Assembly: GCF_026241165.1 (NCBI RefSeq)
Contig: NZ_JAPFQN010000012.1
Coordinates: 97,355-161,354, forward strand
DNA: 64,000 bases
Direction of reading: 5' to 3'
Origin: Mangrovivirga halotolerans
Lineage (GTDB): Bacteria; Bacteroidota; Bacteroidia; Cytophagales; Cyclobacteriaceae
Position 1 is the stretch's first letter. The number at the start of each line of letters is the position of its first letter. The position numbers and the translations under genes are program-made. Shown one piece after another: positions 38,477-47,066 of this stretch. A model generated the notes under the pieces. The model did not search any database. It worked only from the letters and a program-made list of their open reading frames with translations, and had not been told where the DNA came from.

Positions 38477-39495
38477 CCTTTAGGTAAATATGGTTTGGTT
38501 TTAACTTCAAGTATTAATGAAAATATGATGGCAACACCTCCTATTGCCAGAAAAACCACATCACTTCCATAATCTTTTAATAAAAACGCAAATAGTACGA
38601 ATAATATATTAATTGTAGCTAGTGTTATAACCACTTTGGTTTGATTCAGGCTTAAGCTTAGCAATCTATGATGAATATGGTTTCTATCAGGATCAAATGG
38701 GTTCATGCCTTTTATTATCCTTATAATAAATACCCTGGTTGTATCTAAAACCGGAATTATTAATATTGCTGTTGCCAATCCTGCAGTACCAGGATCATTG
38801 TTTGCTGTAACATATTTTAATGCCATAACACCAACAGTAAAACCACATACCAGTGATCCGGTATCTCCCATAAAGATTTTTGCATTTTTATAATTATGTT
38901 TCAAAAAACCGAAAACGGCCCCTGCTAAACTAAATCCTATAAAAGCATATGCATTTTCTTCTATTAAAAATAATATTCCAAAAGTAATACTGATGATAAA
39001 TATTATAGTCCCAGCCAGGCCATCCAGACCATCTATCAAATTAATAGCGTTTGTCAGACCAATTATTATAATGAATGATAAAAAATAGGACACACTGTCA
39101 GGAATAGAATATATGCCAAATAATCCATCCAGATCTGTCAGACGTATATCTGCCAAAAAAACAATTATTCCCGCAGCAAGAATTTGTACGAGTAGCTTCT
39201 TTAAAGCAGTTACTGAAATGATATCATCCTTTATCCCAATAAAAAATATCAATAATACACCGGCGATGAGATATTGAACTGACTCTTCAATTTCACCAAA
39301 TATAAAAACTGCTGATACAAATCCGGCAAATATTGCCAATCCTCCTAAACGAGGAATATTTCTATCATGTATCGTACGATGATTAGGTTGATCAAAAAGT
39401 TGCTTTTGGGTAGCAACTCTTACGATTGATGGTATAGCATACACTGCTACCAGAGACGCCCATATAAAAGAAAGCAATAGGTTTAGTTCACTCAT
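38473..39495 (-). CDS. WecA/TagO-like undecaprenyl-phosphate GlcNAc-1-P transferase
   Basis: The multi-pass membrane enzyme has the family motifs in order: KDDIISVTALKK, NLIDGLDGLAG (Asp-rich active site), GFLKHNYKNAKIFMGDTGSL, and NHIHHRLL near the C-terminus. The last is the HIHHRL signature of WecA/TagO rather than MraY. It would start a surface glycan by loading GlcNAc-P or similar onto undecaprenyl phosphate. I chose the ATG at 39495; the longer frame starts with GTG at 39510. Confidence 0.9.
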   Translation of the reverse strand: MSELNLLLSFIWASLVAVYAIPSIVRVATQKQLFDQPNHRTIHDRNIPRLGGLAIFAGFVSAVFIFGEIEESVQYLIAGVLLIFFIGIKDDIISVTALKKLLVQILAAGIIVFLADIRLTDLDGLFGIYSIPDSVSYFLSFIIIIGLTNAINLIDGLDGLAGTIIFIISITFGILFLIEENAYAFIGFSLAGAVFGFLKHNYKNAKIFMGDTGSLVCGFTVGVMALKYVTANNDPGTAGLATAILIIPVLDTTRVFIIRIIKGMNPFDPDRNHIHHRLLSLSLNQTKVVITLATINILFVLFAFLLKDYGSDVVFLAIGGVAIIFSLILEVKTKPYLPKG

Positions 39496-39531
39496 CGTCA
39501 GTTCTATCACGCTGATATTAATATTTCAAAG

Positions 39532-41148
39532 TTATAAATTTGCACGATAACCTACCTGAAATAACGGCACATTTGATGAAAACGCGTAAGGTTCTTTCAA
39601 CAAAAAAGAAAAAGCAAGGTCAAGTTTGCCTGTCTTAAAACTAATTGACATTCCAGGGCCTACGCTAACAGGAAAGCTTTGTTCAAATCCAAACTCATTA
39701 AATGCAGCTGCATCCAAATGCAAAAACAAAAAGGTAGGACCCTGAAGAAATAGCCTTAATTCGCTTTGCAATGAGACCCCTTGTTCTAAACTAAGTGATT
39801 TTTGTGGCACTCCTCTAAATTCATTTATACCCCCAAATTGAAATGCCTCATTTATTCGTTGGTCATTTAAAGGTGCATAAACACCTGACAAGCTAAAGTT
39901 CAAACCGAATCTTGATGATAGTTTCCTCTGGTATGAAACATTAGCAAATGCTTTTATCCAACCCCCCGATATGTTATCAACCGAATCCGTTACCTTCCTT
40001 TTTCCTATAACAACATCAGAAAAAAATGATACTCCATTCTTCTGTATAGTTGAGAATTCATATTTCTCAACAGAAAAAACAATCCCATTAATATTAACTT
40101 TATCTGTAGGACTAAACCGGTTGTCGGTTTTTCCTTCCGAAAGACCAGAGTTATCTTCAAAGTAATAACCCAACCCATATCTTATCCCACTATTAGTTCC
40201 TCCAAACACCTTAAATTCTGATAAAACACGATTATATGAACTATCCGCCCTGATTATTTCTAATTTAGCGGATCCAAAGATGTTTGCTTTGAATAATCCC
40301 GGGTGATAATAATTTATAGAAAGGTATTGAGATCCTTTTCCGATTCTCTGCCATTCAAACGTCAATACTTTTGCTGACCTGAATAGATTGAAAAGACCTA
40401 AAGATGCCTTTCCACTAATTATTGTTCCAGAATTATTATTAGTTAAACCAACAAAAAAATCAGCATAATCTTTTTGCTTTCTTTTTACAGACAAATATGG
40501 CTCCGCTCTTTCTAATCTAAATAAAATAGTATCGATCGCTTCAAAATCCCAGCCAGGTAAGTGTAGAAATCGATTTGGTATATGATTTATTGTTTCCTGA
40601 TTAAACCATTCTTTCGGGTTTACCTTCAAATATCTGGATAAAAAATTCTTATTCAGATTATTATCATTGGTCAGTTTTACTGTGTCAAAATAGATTTTTC
40701 TGCCTTCTTCCTGATAAAACTCCAACGTGCCCGCCTCTTTATTATATTCTTTAAATGCTACTTTTATAAATGGAAAACCAGATGAAAGTCCAGATTGTAT
40801 AATTTCGTTTTTTATATGATCCATTTCTGATATGCTTCCCACCTCTTCAGAATAAATTATTTTATTTGATTCTTTATTTAAGATCTTAAGCTTCAAAGGA
40901 AATTTTAATGATGGAGCAACTATTATATAAATAATCTCGTCAGAACTCCTTAAGGTATCTATATCAATGGAGGGGAAGCCCGCTTTTTTGTATTCATTAA
41001 TTATAAAATTGAGATCATTTATATCAGACCCGATAATTTCATTGTGTAATTCAGTATTTTGAACTTGTACCGAATAACTTTGTGCATTTCCTGAAAAAAA
41101 GAATAATAAAAACAAAAACACCCAGATTTGAGCGGTATTTATATTCAT
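39532..41148 (-). CDS. Omp85-like outer-membrane beta-barrel protein
   Basis: The protein of about 538 residues has a signal peptide (WVFLFLLFFFSGNAQ), two or three POTRA-like modules (about 20-190) and a C-terminal barrel ending in FQVGYRANL with a terminal hydrophobic pattern. The segment FGGINEFRGVP resembles the [VF]RG[FY] loop of the Omp85 superfamily. It could be a BamA/TamA-like insertase or transporter, but similarity is weak. I set the start at the ATG at 41148; even so it overlaps the start of hemW on the other strand by 21 bases. Confidence 0.75.
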   Translation of the reverse strand: MNINTAQIWVFLFLLFFFSGNAQSYSVQVQNTELHNEIIGSDINDLNFIINEYKKAGFPSIDIDTLRSSDEIIYIIVAPSLKFPLKLKILNKESNKIIYSEEVGSISEMDHIKNEIIQSGLSSGFPFIKVAFKEYNKEAGTLEFYQEEGRKIYFDTVKLTNDNNLNKNFLSRYLKVNPKEWFNQETINHIPNRFLHLPGWDFEAIDTILFRLERAEPYLSVKRKQKDYADFFVGLTNNNSGTIISGKASLGLFNLFRSAKVLTFEWQRIGKGSQYLSINYYHPGLFKANIFGSAKLEIIRADSSYNRVLSEFKVFGGTNSGIRYGLGYYFEDNSGLSEGKTDNRFSPTDKVNINGIVFSVEKYEFSTIQKNGVSFFSDVVIGKRKVTDSVDNISGGWIKAFANVSYQRKLSSRFGLNFSLSGVYAPLNDQRINEAFQFGGINEFRGVPQKSLSLEQGVSLQSELRLFLQGPTFLFLHLDAAAFNEFGFEQSFPVSVGPGMSISFKTGKLDLAFSFLLKEPYAFSSNVPLFQVGYRANL

Positions 41149-42255
41149 ATTCCATTTTGTAAGCAGGCTTGTCATTATTGTGACTTTCACTTTAGCACTA
41201 GTTTAAAAAATATTGAACTTCTAACGGAGGCAATGTGCAAAGAATTAAAATTACAAAAAGATTTTTTTAATGGGCATAAAGTGAATACAATCTATTTTGG
41301 TGGCGGAACTCCTTCCCTCCTGGATAACAATAGCCTCAACAAAATAACAGATACGCTTTATGAAACTTTCGATTTAGCTAATATCCCCGAAGAATTTACA
41401 TTTGAAGCCAATCCAGACGATATTAACAGTGAGAAATTAAAAACCTGGAAAAGCATTGGGGTGGACAGATTGAGCATTGGGGTACAAAGTTTTAATAAGA
41501 ATATTTTAAAATTTCTCAACAGGGCCCATGATGACATGATGGCTAAAAAAGCACTTGAAGATTGCAAAAGCACAGGTTTTAATCGATTTAGTCTGGATCT
41601 GATCTATGGCATCCCGGGAAGAGATCTCAATGAATGGCGAAAAGACATTGAAAAAGCTTTATCATATGATCCTGAACACATTTCTGCATATTCTTTGACT
41701 ATTGAAGAAAAAACAGTGTTTGGAAATTGGCTTCGGAAGGGTAAGCTTGAACCAATGGATGATGATGAAGTTATTCAACAATATTTATTATTGGTTAAAA
41801 TTTTGGAAGATCATGGCTATGAACATTACGAAGTGTCGAATTTTGCGAAACAGGGATGTAGAGCAGTGCATAACACATCATATTGGAATTCGGTACCCTA
41901 TCTTGGCATTGGCCCTTCAGCTCATTCGTTTTTAGAAAACAAAAGGTGGTGGAATATTGCGAATAATCAGGCCTATATCAACTCCTTAAACAATGGCTTA
42001 ATTCCTTATGAATCAGAGACTTTATCAAAAGAAAATCAGATCAATGAATACATTATGACTAAGCTGAGATTGAAGGAGGGTATAGATAATAAAGAATTTA
42101 TAAAAAGGTTTGATTATGACTTTATTGAAAAAAATAAATCATATTTACATGAAATTTCATCGCAGGAGCTAGGAGTATTATTGAATAATTTTTTTAAATT
42201 AACGACTAAAGGTAAATTATTTGCCGACCAGATTGCCTCTAATTTGTTTTACTAA
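41128..42255 (+). CDS. hemW: HemW-like radical SAM protein
   Basis: The 375-residue protein has the radical SAM cluster motif CKQACHYC at residues 11-18, preceded by SGIYIHIPF. The family signature YFGGGTPSLL and the downstream SIGVQSFN and DLIYGIPG follow. HemW binds haem and is related to oxygen-independent coproporphyrinogen III oxidase. The start is TTG at 41128: the conserved N-terminus begins exactly there. The start lies inside the divergent outer-membrane gene, so no free promoter space exists. Confidence 0.9.
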   Translation: MSGIYIHIPFCKQACHYCDFHFSTSLKNIELLTEAMCKELKLQKDFFNGHKVNTIYFGGGTPSLLDNNSLNKITDTLYETFDLANIPEEFTFEANPDDINSEKLKTWKSIGVDRLSIGVQSFNKNILKFLNRAHDDMMAKKALEDCKSTGFNRFSLDLIYGIPGRDLNEWRKDIEKALSYDPEHISAYSLTIEEKTVFGNWLRKGKLEPMDDDEVIQQYLLLVKILEDHGYEHYEVSNFAKQGCRAVHNTSYWNSVPYLGIGPSAHSFLENKRWWNIANNQAYINSLNNGLIPYESETLSKENQINEYIMTKLRLKEGIDNKEFIKRFDYDFIEKNKSYLHEISSQELGVLLNNFFKLTTKGKLFADQIASNLFY

Positions 42256-42308
42256 TGGTGAGTTGATCAAAATAATTTTTCTTATTATCGACTTTTAAAA
42301 GATTAATA

Positions 42309-42316
42309 TATATTTG
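42309..42316 (+). promoter_or_regulatory. TAnnTTTG element ahead of the TerB-like gene
   Basis: TATATTTG matches the -7 consensus 20 bases before the ATG at 42336. No convincing -33 element is seen, so this is a weak call. Confidence 0.4.
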
Positions 42317-42335
42317 TAGAAAGTAATTTTTCGTA

Positions 42336-42701
42336 ATGACTCAAGAGGAAAAGAAAGCCTTTATTTTATTAAAATCAGTTATTTTTCATTATCACGGGCT
42401 TGATGAAGATGAAGAAAAAATGCTCAGTGATACTGCTGATGAACTTGATGCGCATGAAGAACTTGAGTGGGCAAATAGTTTCATTGCGGAAGATTATTAT
42501 ACTGCTTTCCAGAGAGCCCGAAGTCTTCTTAATGAAGTAATTGGTCAGCTAGATAAAGAAAAGAAGCTGAATTATATAAAGTTGGTCTGGGAGGCTAATA
42601 ACCAAAAAGGTTATATCACAGAAATGGAAGCAACAGCAATGTTGAAGTTAGCCAAAGACTGGGATGTTGAAAGGGAGCTGATCGAAATGATCAGAAAATA
42701 A
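42336..42701 (+). CDS. Small acidic helical protein, possibly TerB-like
   Basis: The 121-residue protein is all-helical, acidic and cytoplasmic. The C-terminal half (KLNYIKLVWEANNQKGYI, EATAMLKLAKDWDVERELI) resembles the TerB-like fold, in which an acidic helix pair binds divalent metals. The first half is rich in Asp/Glu. The match is by pattern only. It stands alone on the + strand, facing the LytTR gene. Confidence 0.65.
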   Translation: MTQEEKKAFILLKSVIFHYHGLDEDEEKMLSDTADELDAHEELEWANSFIAEDYYTAFQRARSLLNEVIGQLDKEKKLNYIKLVWEANNQKGYITEMEATAMLKLAKDWDVERELIEMIRK

Positions 42702-42729
42702 ACTGAATTAAACTATTTATTTAAATAAT

Positions 42730-42769
42730 AAAGACATGATGAGTCTGATCACAAACTCATCATGTCTTT
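42730..42769. terminator. Perfect 15-bp hairpin at the convergent gene ends
   Basis: AAAGACATGATGAGT (42730-42744) and its exact complement (42755-42769) surround a 10-base loop. The right arm encodes the last residues (KDMMS) of the response regulator. It lies between convergent genes and can end both, though T-tracts after it are weak. Confidence 0.7.
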
Positions 42770-43480
42770 AAATTTTGCAGCCTGTCTTCTCGAAACTTCA
42801 ATCTTTTCTCCTCCCTTTAGTTTAACAAGCAATCCTCCATTAAACCATGGTTCGATATTTTCAATCCAGTTTAGGTTAATTATATGTTTTCGACTCGCTC
42901 TGAAAAAAGCCTTATCATCCAATTTCTCATCCAGAGCATTTAAGCTTTTATGAATCATGGGCTTATTATTATCAAAATAAACCTTGATATAGTTTCCGTC
43001 CGACTCAAATAATCTGATTTCAGATAGTTTAACAAACCAACACCTCTCTCCATCTTTTACAAAAACCTGATCTTCTTGAGACAACTTTTCTTTTGATGTT
43101 CCTAAAGAAGGGCCACTATCATTTTGATTCACATCTCCTTCCTGTATTTTATGAATTGTTTCTTTAAGACGATCAGGCTGGATAGGCTTTAATAAGTAGT
43201 CAAGTGCATTGACTTCAAAAGCTTTAAGGGCATATTCATCATAAGCAGTTGTGAAAATCACTTTTGGCACAACTTCCAGCATTTCCAATAATTCAAAACC
43301 CGTTTTCCCTGGCATTTGAATATCTAAAAATAATAAATCCGGCTGATGCTTTTTGATCTTTTCATATGCATCATCAGCATTAACAGCTTCATCAATTATT
43401 TCGATCTGATCAAAGTTTTTTAAAAGGGAAGCTAATTCTACTCTGGCCAACCTTTCATCATCTACTATTATTGCTTTCAT
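42749..43480 (-). CDS. LytTR-family response regulator
   Basis: The 243-residue regulator has a receiver domain with the phosphoacceptor in LLFLDIQMPGKTG (Asp about 54), the conserved FTTAYDEYALKAFEVNALDYLLKPI, and a C-terminal LytTR DNA-binding domain (about 140-243, FESDGNYIKVYF, FFRASRKHIINL). It binds direct-repeat operators as a dimer. The kinase gene lies 24 bases upstream, so the pair is an operon. Targets are unknown. Confidence 0.93.
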   Translation of the reverse strand: MKAIIVDDERLARVELASLLKNFDQIEIIDEAVNADDAYEKIKKHQPDLLFLDIQMPGKTGFELLEMLEVVPKVIFTTAYDEYALKAFEVNALDYLLKPIQPDRLKETIHKIQEGDVNQNDSGPSLGTSKEKLSQEDQVFVKDGERCWFVKLSEIRLFESDGNYIKVYFDNNKPMIHKSLNALDEKLDDKAFFRASRKHIINLNWIENIEPWFNGGLLVKLKGGEKIEVSRRQAAKFKDMMSL

Positions 43481-43504
43481 ATCTGTAAATTAAAAAAATG
43501 GATA

Positions 43505-44533
43505 TTATTTTAATGGTATGCGGATGCTGGTTTTAACTTTATTTTCTTCTTCATTTTCTATTTTAAATCCTGCCTTGCCCTTATATAAAAGATCCAGCCT
43601 CTCTTTCGTATTCGCCAAACCATACCCCTTGGATAAAGAAAGTGAATGCTTTTCCAGTTGCCCGCTATTGATAATTTTAATTATTAAATAATTATTGCTT
43701 TCAAATGCTTTTATAGATATACATCCACCCTCCACTAGATTACTTATCCCATGTTTTATCCCATTTTCCACAAGGGTCTGTATCATCATAGGTGGAACGC
43801 CAACATTTTCAATATTTCTATCGATATCAATATTAAAATTTAACCTTTCCTCATACCTTATTTTTTCAAGATACAAGTAGTCGGTAACTGTCTTTATCTC
43901 TTCTTTCAAATCAACGAATTTCTTACTGTCAAAGATCAGCGATTTTCTTAAAATATTACTCAGTTTAGTTATTGCAAGCTTGCTTTTATCTGGTTCAATA
44001 TCAATCAGAGCCCTAATAGAATTGAGTCCGTTAAATATAAAATGAGGGTTGAGTTGAGAACGCAATTGATTTAATCGGATTTCATTGATATAAGCCTGGT
44101 ATTTCAAATTTGCCCGATAATTACTGATATAATGATATGAAAAGTAAAGAACTGTCCAGATAAGAAATAAAAACTCATTGACAATTATCGTAACAATAAA
44201 AGTAGAAAATGTAATATCTGTCCTTGGGTCGTATAAATCAGTAAAATGCACAGTTGCAAGTCCCCAGAAATACCCAAGAATACTCATTACAAGAGTAGAG
44301 AAAAATACGCGTGGTAAAATTTTGGATATTGGGAGGTAAAGCCAACCCCTTCTTATAATAATTCCTCTGAAAAGATGAGTTACAAGAATGCTATAAATAG
44401 CGAATGAAATATAGCTAAAAGCAGCAGGAACAGATATTTCATTAAGAGTAAAATAATATCCAACTATCTGGATAAAGGCTAATGCAAACCAACCAACAAG
44501 TTGGCATATCCAATAAATTAAAGTTTTACTCAT
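43505..44533 (-). CDS. LytS/YehU-type sensor histidine kinase
   Basis: The 342-residue protein has four transmembrane helices in the first ~135 residues and no large sensor domain. A His_kinase domain follows with LRSQLNPHFIFNGLNSIRALI, the histidine being the phosphorylated one. The HATPase part has the N-box TLVENGIKHGI and the G-box SKGYGLANTKERL. It presumably senses a membrane or small-molecule signal and phosphorylates the adjacent LytTR regulator. Confidence 0.93.
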   Translation of the reverse strand: MSKTLIYWICQLVGWFALAFIQIVGYYFTLNEISVPAAFSYISFAIYSILVTHLFRGIIIRRGWLYLPISKILPRVFFSTLVMSILGYFWGLATVHFTDLYDPRTDITFSTFIVTIIVNEFLFLIWTVLYFSYHYISNYRANLKYQAYINEIRLNQLRSQLNPHFIFNGLNSIRALIDIEPDKSKLAITKLSNILRKSLIFDSKKFVDLKEEIKTVTDYLYLEKIRYEERLNFNIDIDRNIENVGVPPMMIQTLVENGIKHGISNLVEGGCISIKAFESNNYLIIKIINSGQLEKHSLSLSKGYGLANTKERLDLLYKGKAGFKIENEEENKVKTSIRIPLK

Positions 44534-44545
44534 TAATTATTTATA

Positions 44546-44905
44546 TTATACAGTATCAACAATAAATGACAGTACCTTAAAAAATAAATTCTGTCCAAAA
44601 ACAACATTTTCATCAAAGTTTAAAATTGAATCTAATGCTTGTTGATTTTCACAAATAGTATTTTCGGCTGAATATTCCAAACCATTGGCAAGCACTGTAT
44701 TGAAAAGTACAGCCAATATAATTATAAATATAGGGATAAGTTTCTGTGTTTTTTTGTATTTCCTGATTGAACTAAACCGCTCAAGAATTAAAATAGCCAA
44801 TACAAGTAACAAAACAGCAGTTGACACTATCGGGTCAACAAATCCTATGTTGCCTGCTATTAGTATGATTCCTGTAAGAAGAATATAATATCGCGTCATG
44901 GCCAT
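44546..44905 (-). CDS. Small membrane protein upstream of the two-component pair
   Basis: The 119-residue protein has three predicted transmembrane helices (about 7-23, 27-43 and 57-74) followed by a polar tail with a single Cys. No family is recognised. It ends 12 bases before the kinase gene starts and is probably in the same transcript. An accessory role in signal sensing is guesswork. Confidence 0.65.
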   Translation of the reverse strand: MAMTRYYILLTGIILIAGNIGFVDPIVSTAVLLLVLAILILERFSSIRKYKKTQKLIPIFIIILAVLFNTVLANGLEYSAENTICENQQALDSILNFDENVVFGQNLFFKVLSFIVDTV

Positions 44906-45083
44906 TTTTTATTTAAAATAGCATAAATCCACATTAAAAAGTACTAAATAAGTGTTTTGCGGTGTGAAAAAATGTTAAGCGGGAAATATTTAATTTTACT
45001 GAATTTGTAATTTTTCTAAGAATCATTAACTTTGAGTCTCTTTATTCATAGTTGATAAATTCCTAATGTTTTGGTTGAAAGAT

Positions 45084-45117
45084 GGCTGCTCTCCCCGGGC
45101 AGCCGTTTCTTTTTTAT
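45084..45117 (+). terminator. Plus-strand terminator with no plus-strand gene
   Basis: GGCTGC at 45084-45089 pairs with GCAGCC at 45099-45104 and is followed by GTTTCTTTTTTA, a good rho-independent terminator on the + strand. The minus strand lacks a T-run after the hairpin. No + strand gene lies upstream, because 44546-44905 is read on the other strand. Confidence 0.7.
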
Positions 45118-45121
45118 CTCT

Positions 45122-45985
45122 TTAAGGATTTTGAACAGCATCAAGAAGTTTGAGAGCATTAGGTCCAAGGTGCTTCGCCAGGATACTTCGGTATTGGTCA
45201 CTTTTTAAATATTGATCAGATAAAAACTGAGAAAAAACCGGTCCCCAATCTGATCCTTTAGGCATAATAAATCCAAAAAACTCATTTGCTTCATCCATTA
45301 CCGGCTGTCTTTTAATCGTTCTGTAATCTTTAAGTGATGACAGATAATAGGTGAAATCCAGAACACTAAAGTATCTTGGATCAGTTGAAACTTTTTTACT
45401 TACGTCGACATTATTGTTTAAATACTCTATCTGCATAGCCGGAAAATACTTTGATTTAATCTGACGTAAATATTTTTCATTAGTAGATCCCTTTACAGTA
45501 ACGGCTGTCATATTTTTAAATGCACTTCCAATGTCTGAAGGAGAATCTAAACTCGATACTGAGTTATGTGTAACCAGAATGGATATGTTATTAATAAAGG
45601 GTGAACTAAATGTATACAAGCTTTTTCTTTCTTGTGTTATTGTAATATTAGCAACTCCAACAGTGCCATTGGAAGCAGATTTTACAGTTTGCATGAAAAC
45701 AGGGAAACTATTATCTCTCGCTAATGTCCAATTACCATTTATAGTAATTCCATATTTTGATTTCACCCATTTTTCGAAGTCATTAATTATATCAAAACAC
45801 AGTCCATTCATACCCCCGGGGCCCTTTTCTATAAATCCGGGAGTATCCAGATAGATGTAATTGATTGTAGCTGATTTGGTTTGATTGGCTTTATTGAAAG
45901 AAGTTGTTTGAGAAAACCCCTTGAATGAACCTGTTAAAAATAATATAACAAAAAGTGATAGATAACTAAAAAAACTAAATTTCAT
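45122..45985 (-). CDS. Secreted solute-binding protein, family 3 (paralog B)
   Basis: The 287-residue protein has a signal peptide (FLTGSFKGFSQ) and a two-lobe periplasmic binding fold of the amino-acid/PF00497 type (GLCFDIINDFEKWVKSKYGI, VGVANITITQERKSLYTFSSPF, VTVKGSTNEKYLR). No lipobox is seen, so it is soluble in the periplasm. It is about 60% identical by eye to the next protein. No permease or ATPase lies nearby. It could scavenge or sense a small anion or amino acid. Confidence 0.85.
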   Translation of the reverse strand: MKFSFFSYLSLFVILFLTGSFKGFSQTTSFNKANQTKSATINYIYLDTPGFIEKGPGGMNGLCFDIINDFEKWVKSKYGITINGNWTLARDNSFPVFMQTVKSASNGTVGVANITITQERKSLYTFSSPFINNISILVTHNSVSSLDSPSDIGSAFKNMTAVTVKGSTNEKYLRQIKSKYFPAMQIEYLNNNVDVSKKVSTDPRYFSVLDFTYYLSSLKDYRTIKRQPVMDEANEFFGFIMPKGSDWGPVFSQFLSDQYLKSDQYRSILAKHLGPNALKLLDAVQNP

Positions 45986-46080
45986 ACTTTCCTGATTTTG
46001 GTTAAAAAAGGAAAATAATAATTTTCAATTTTTTATGAAAACTTGAATATGATTTTTGCTTATTCTTAGTTTACCAAATA

Positions 46081-46124
46081 AAAAAAGCCATTTCAATTGA
46101 TCCAAAGAAAATTTGAAATGGCTT
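46081..46124 (-). terminator. Intrinsic terminator after paralog A
   Basis: AGCCATTTCAA (46086-46096) pairs with TTGAAATGGCT (46113-46123). On the minus strand a T-run follows. It separates the two paralogs, so each has its own transcript end. Confidence 0.88.
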
Positions 46125-46148
46125 AGTTATATAATGATTCTTCTTAAA

Positions 46149-47000
46149 TCAATTGGCGTATGAATCTAAAAGCTTCAAAGCTGATGGTCCAAGGTGAGTA
46201 GCAATTGATTTTCTATGTTGAGGACTATTTAAATAAACTTCTTTTAAATATTTAGATAAAATCGGTTCCCAGTCAGATCCTTTTGGCATGACAAAACCAA
46301 AAGTTTCATTCGCCTCATCCATGGCAGGCTGTCTTTTTATCGATCTGTATTCCTTCAATGATGCCAGGAAATATCCTAGGTCTACAATAGAAAAGTATTT
46401 CGGATCTTCTGCAATCTTTTTACTGACATACATATTACTTGATAAATACTCTATCTTCATGTTCGGGAAGTACTTCTTCTTAAGCTCTAACAATGCTTTT
46501 TCATTGGTAGTGCCTTTTACAGAAAGGGCTGTCATATTTGCAAATGCACTTGATATCTCTGACGGATTACTTATGGTTGGCACTGAAGAGTTTGTAGCAA
46601 GAATTGAAATGTTGTTGATATAGGGATAACTAAAACTATACGACTTCTTTCTTGCTTCTGTGATCGTCACTCCCCCAACACCAATTACTCCCGGGCCTCC
46701 GGATTTTACTTTGTTCATAAACGTAGGAAAACTCTCCTTAGGCGTCGGAACATACTTAGTATTTAGTGTAATACCATATTGGGATTTTACCCAGCTTTCA
46801 AAACCGGTAAGAATATCTGCACAGATTCCCTTCTGACCTCCTCCTGAATTTTCAATAAAACCAGGGGTTTCCACGTAAAAATACTCAAGGGTTGCTGATC
46901 CTTTTTGCTTTGCATCGGAAAATGAAGTAGTCTGAGCAATTCCTGAAAAACACAAAAGAACAATAAAGGAATAGAGAATAGGTAGTTTAAAAAGTTTCAT
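46149..47000 (-). CDS. Secreted solute-binding protein, family 3 (paralog A)
   Basis: The 283-residue protein has a signal peptide (CFSGIAQ) and the same two-lobe fold as its downstream paralog (GICADILTGFESWVKSQYGI, GVGGVTITEARKKSYSFSYPY, LSVKGTTNEKALL, EANETFGFVMPKGSDWEP). Conserved blocks at matching positions show a tandem duplication. The set lacks transport partners, so a sensory role or use with a distant transporter must be considered. Confidence 0.85.
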   Translation of the reverse strand: MKLFKLPILYSFIVLLCFSGIAQTTSFSDAKQKGSATLEYFYVETPGFIENSGGGQKGICADILTGFESWVKSQYGITLNTKYVPTPKESFPTFMNKVKSGGPGVIGVGGVTITEARKKSYSFSYPYINNISILATNSSVPTISNPSEISSAFANMTALSVKGTTNEKALLELKKKYFPNMKIEYLSSNMYVSKKIAEDPKYFSIVDLGYFLASLKEYRSIKRQPAMDEANETFGFVMPKGSDWEPILSKYLKEVYLNSPQHRKSIATHLGPSALKLLDSYAN

Positions 47001-47066
47001 AATAGAGGGTTTATATAGTTTAGGATAATTTGTAAAATAACCTTAACTCCAAATATTACCAAGCTA

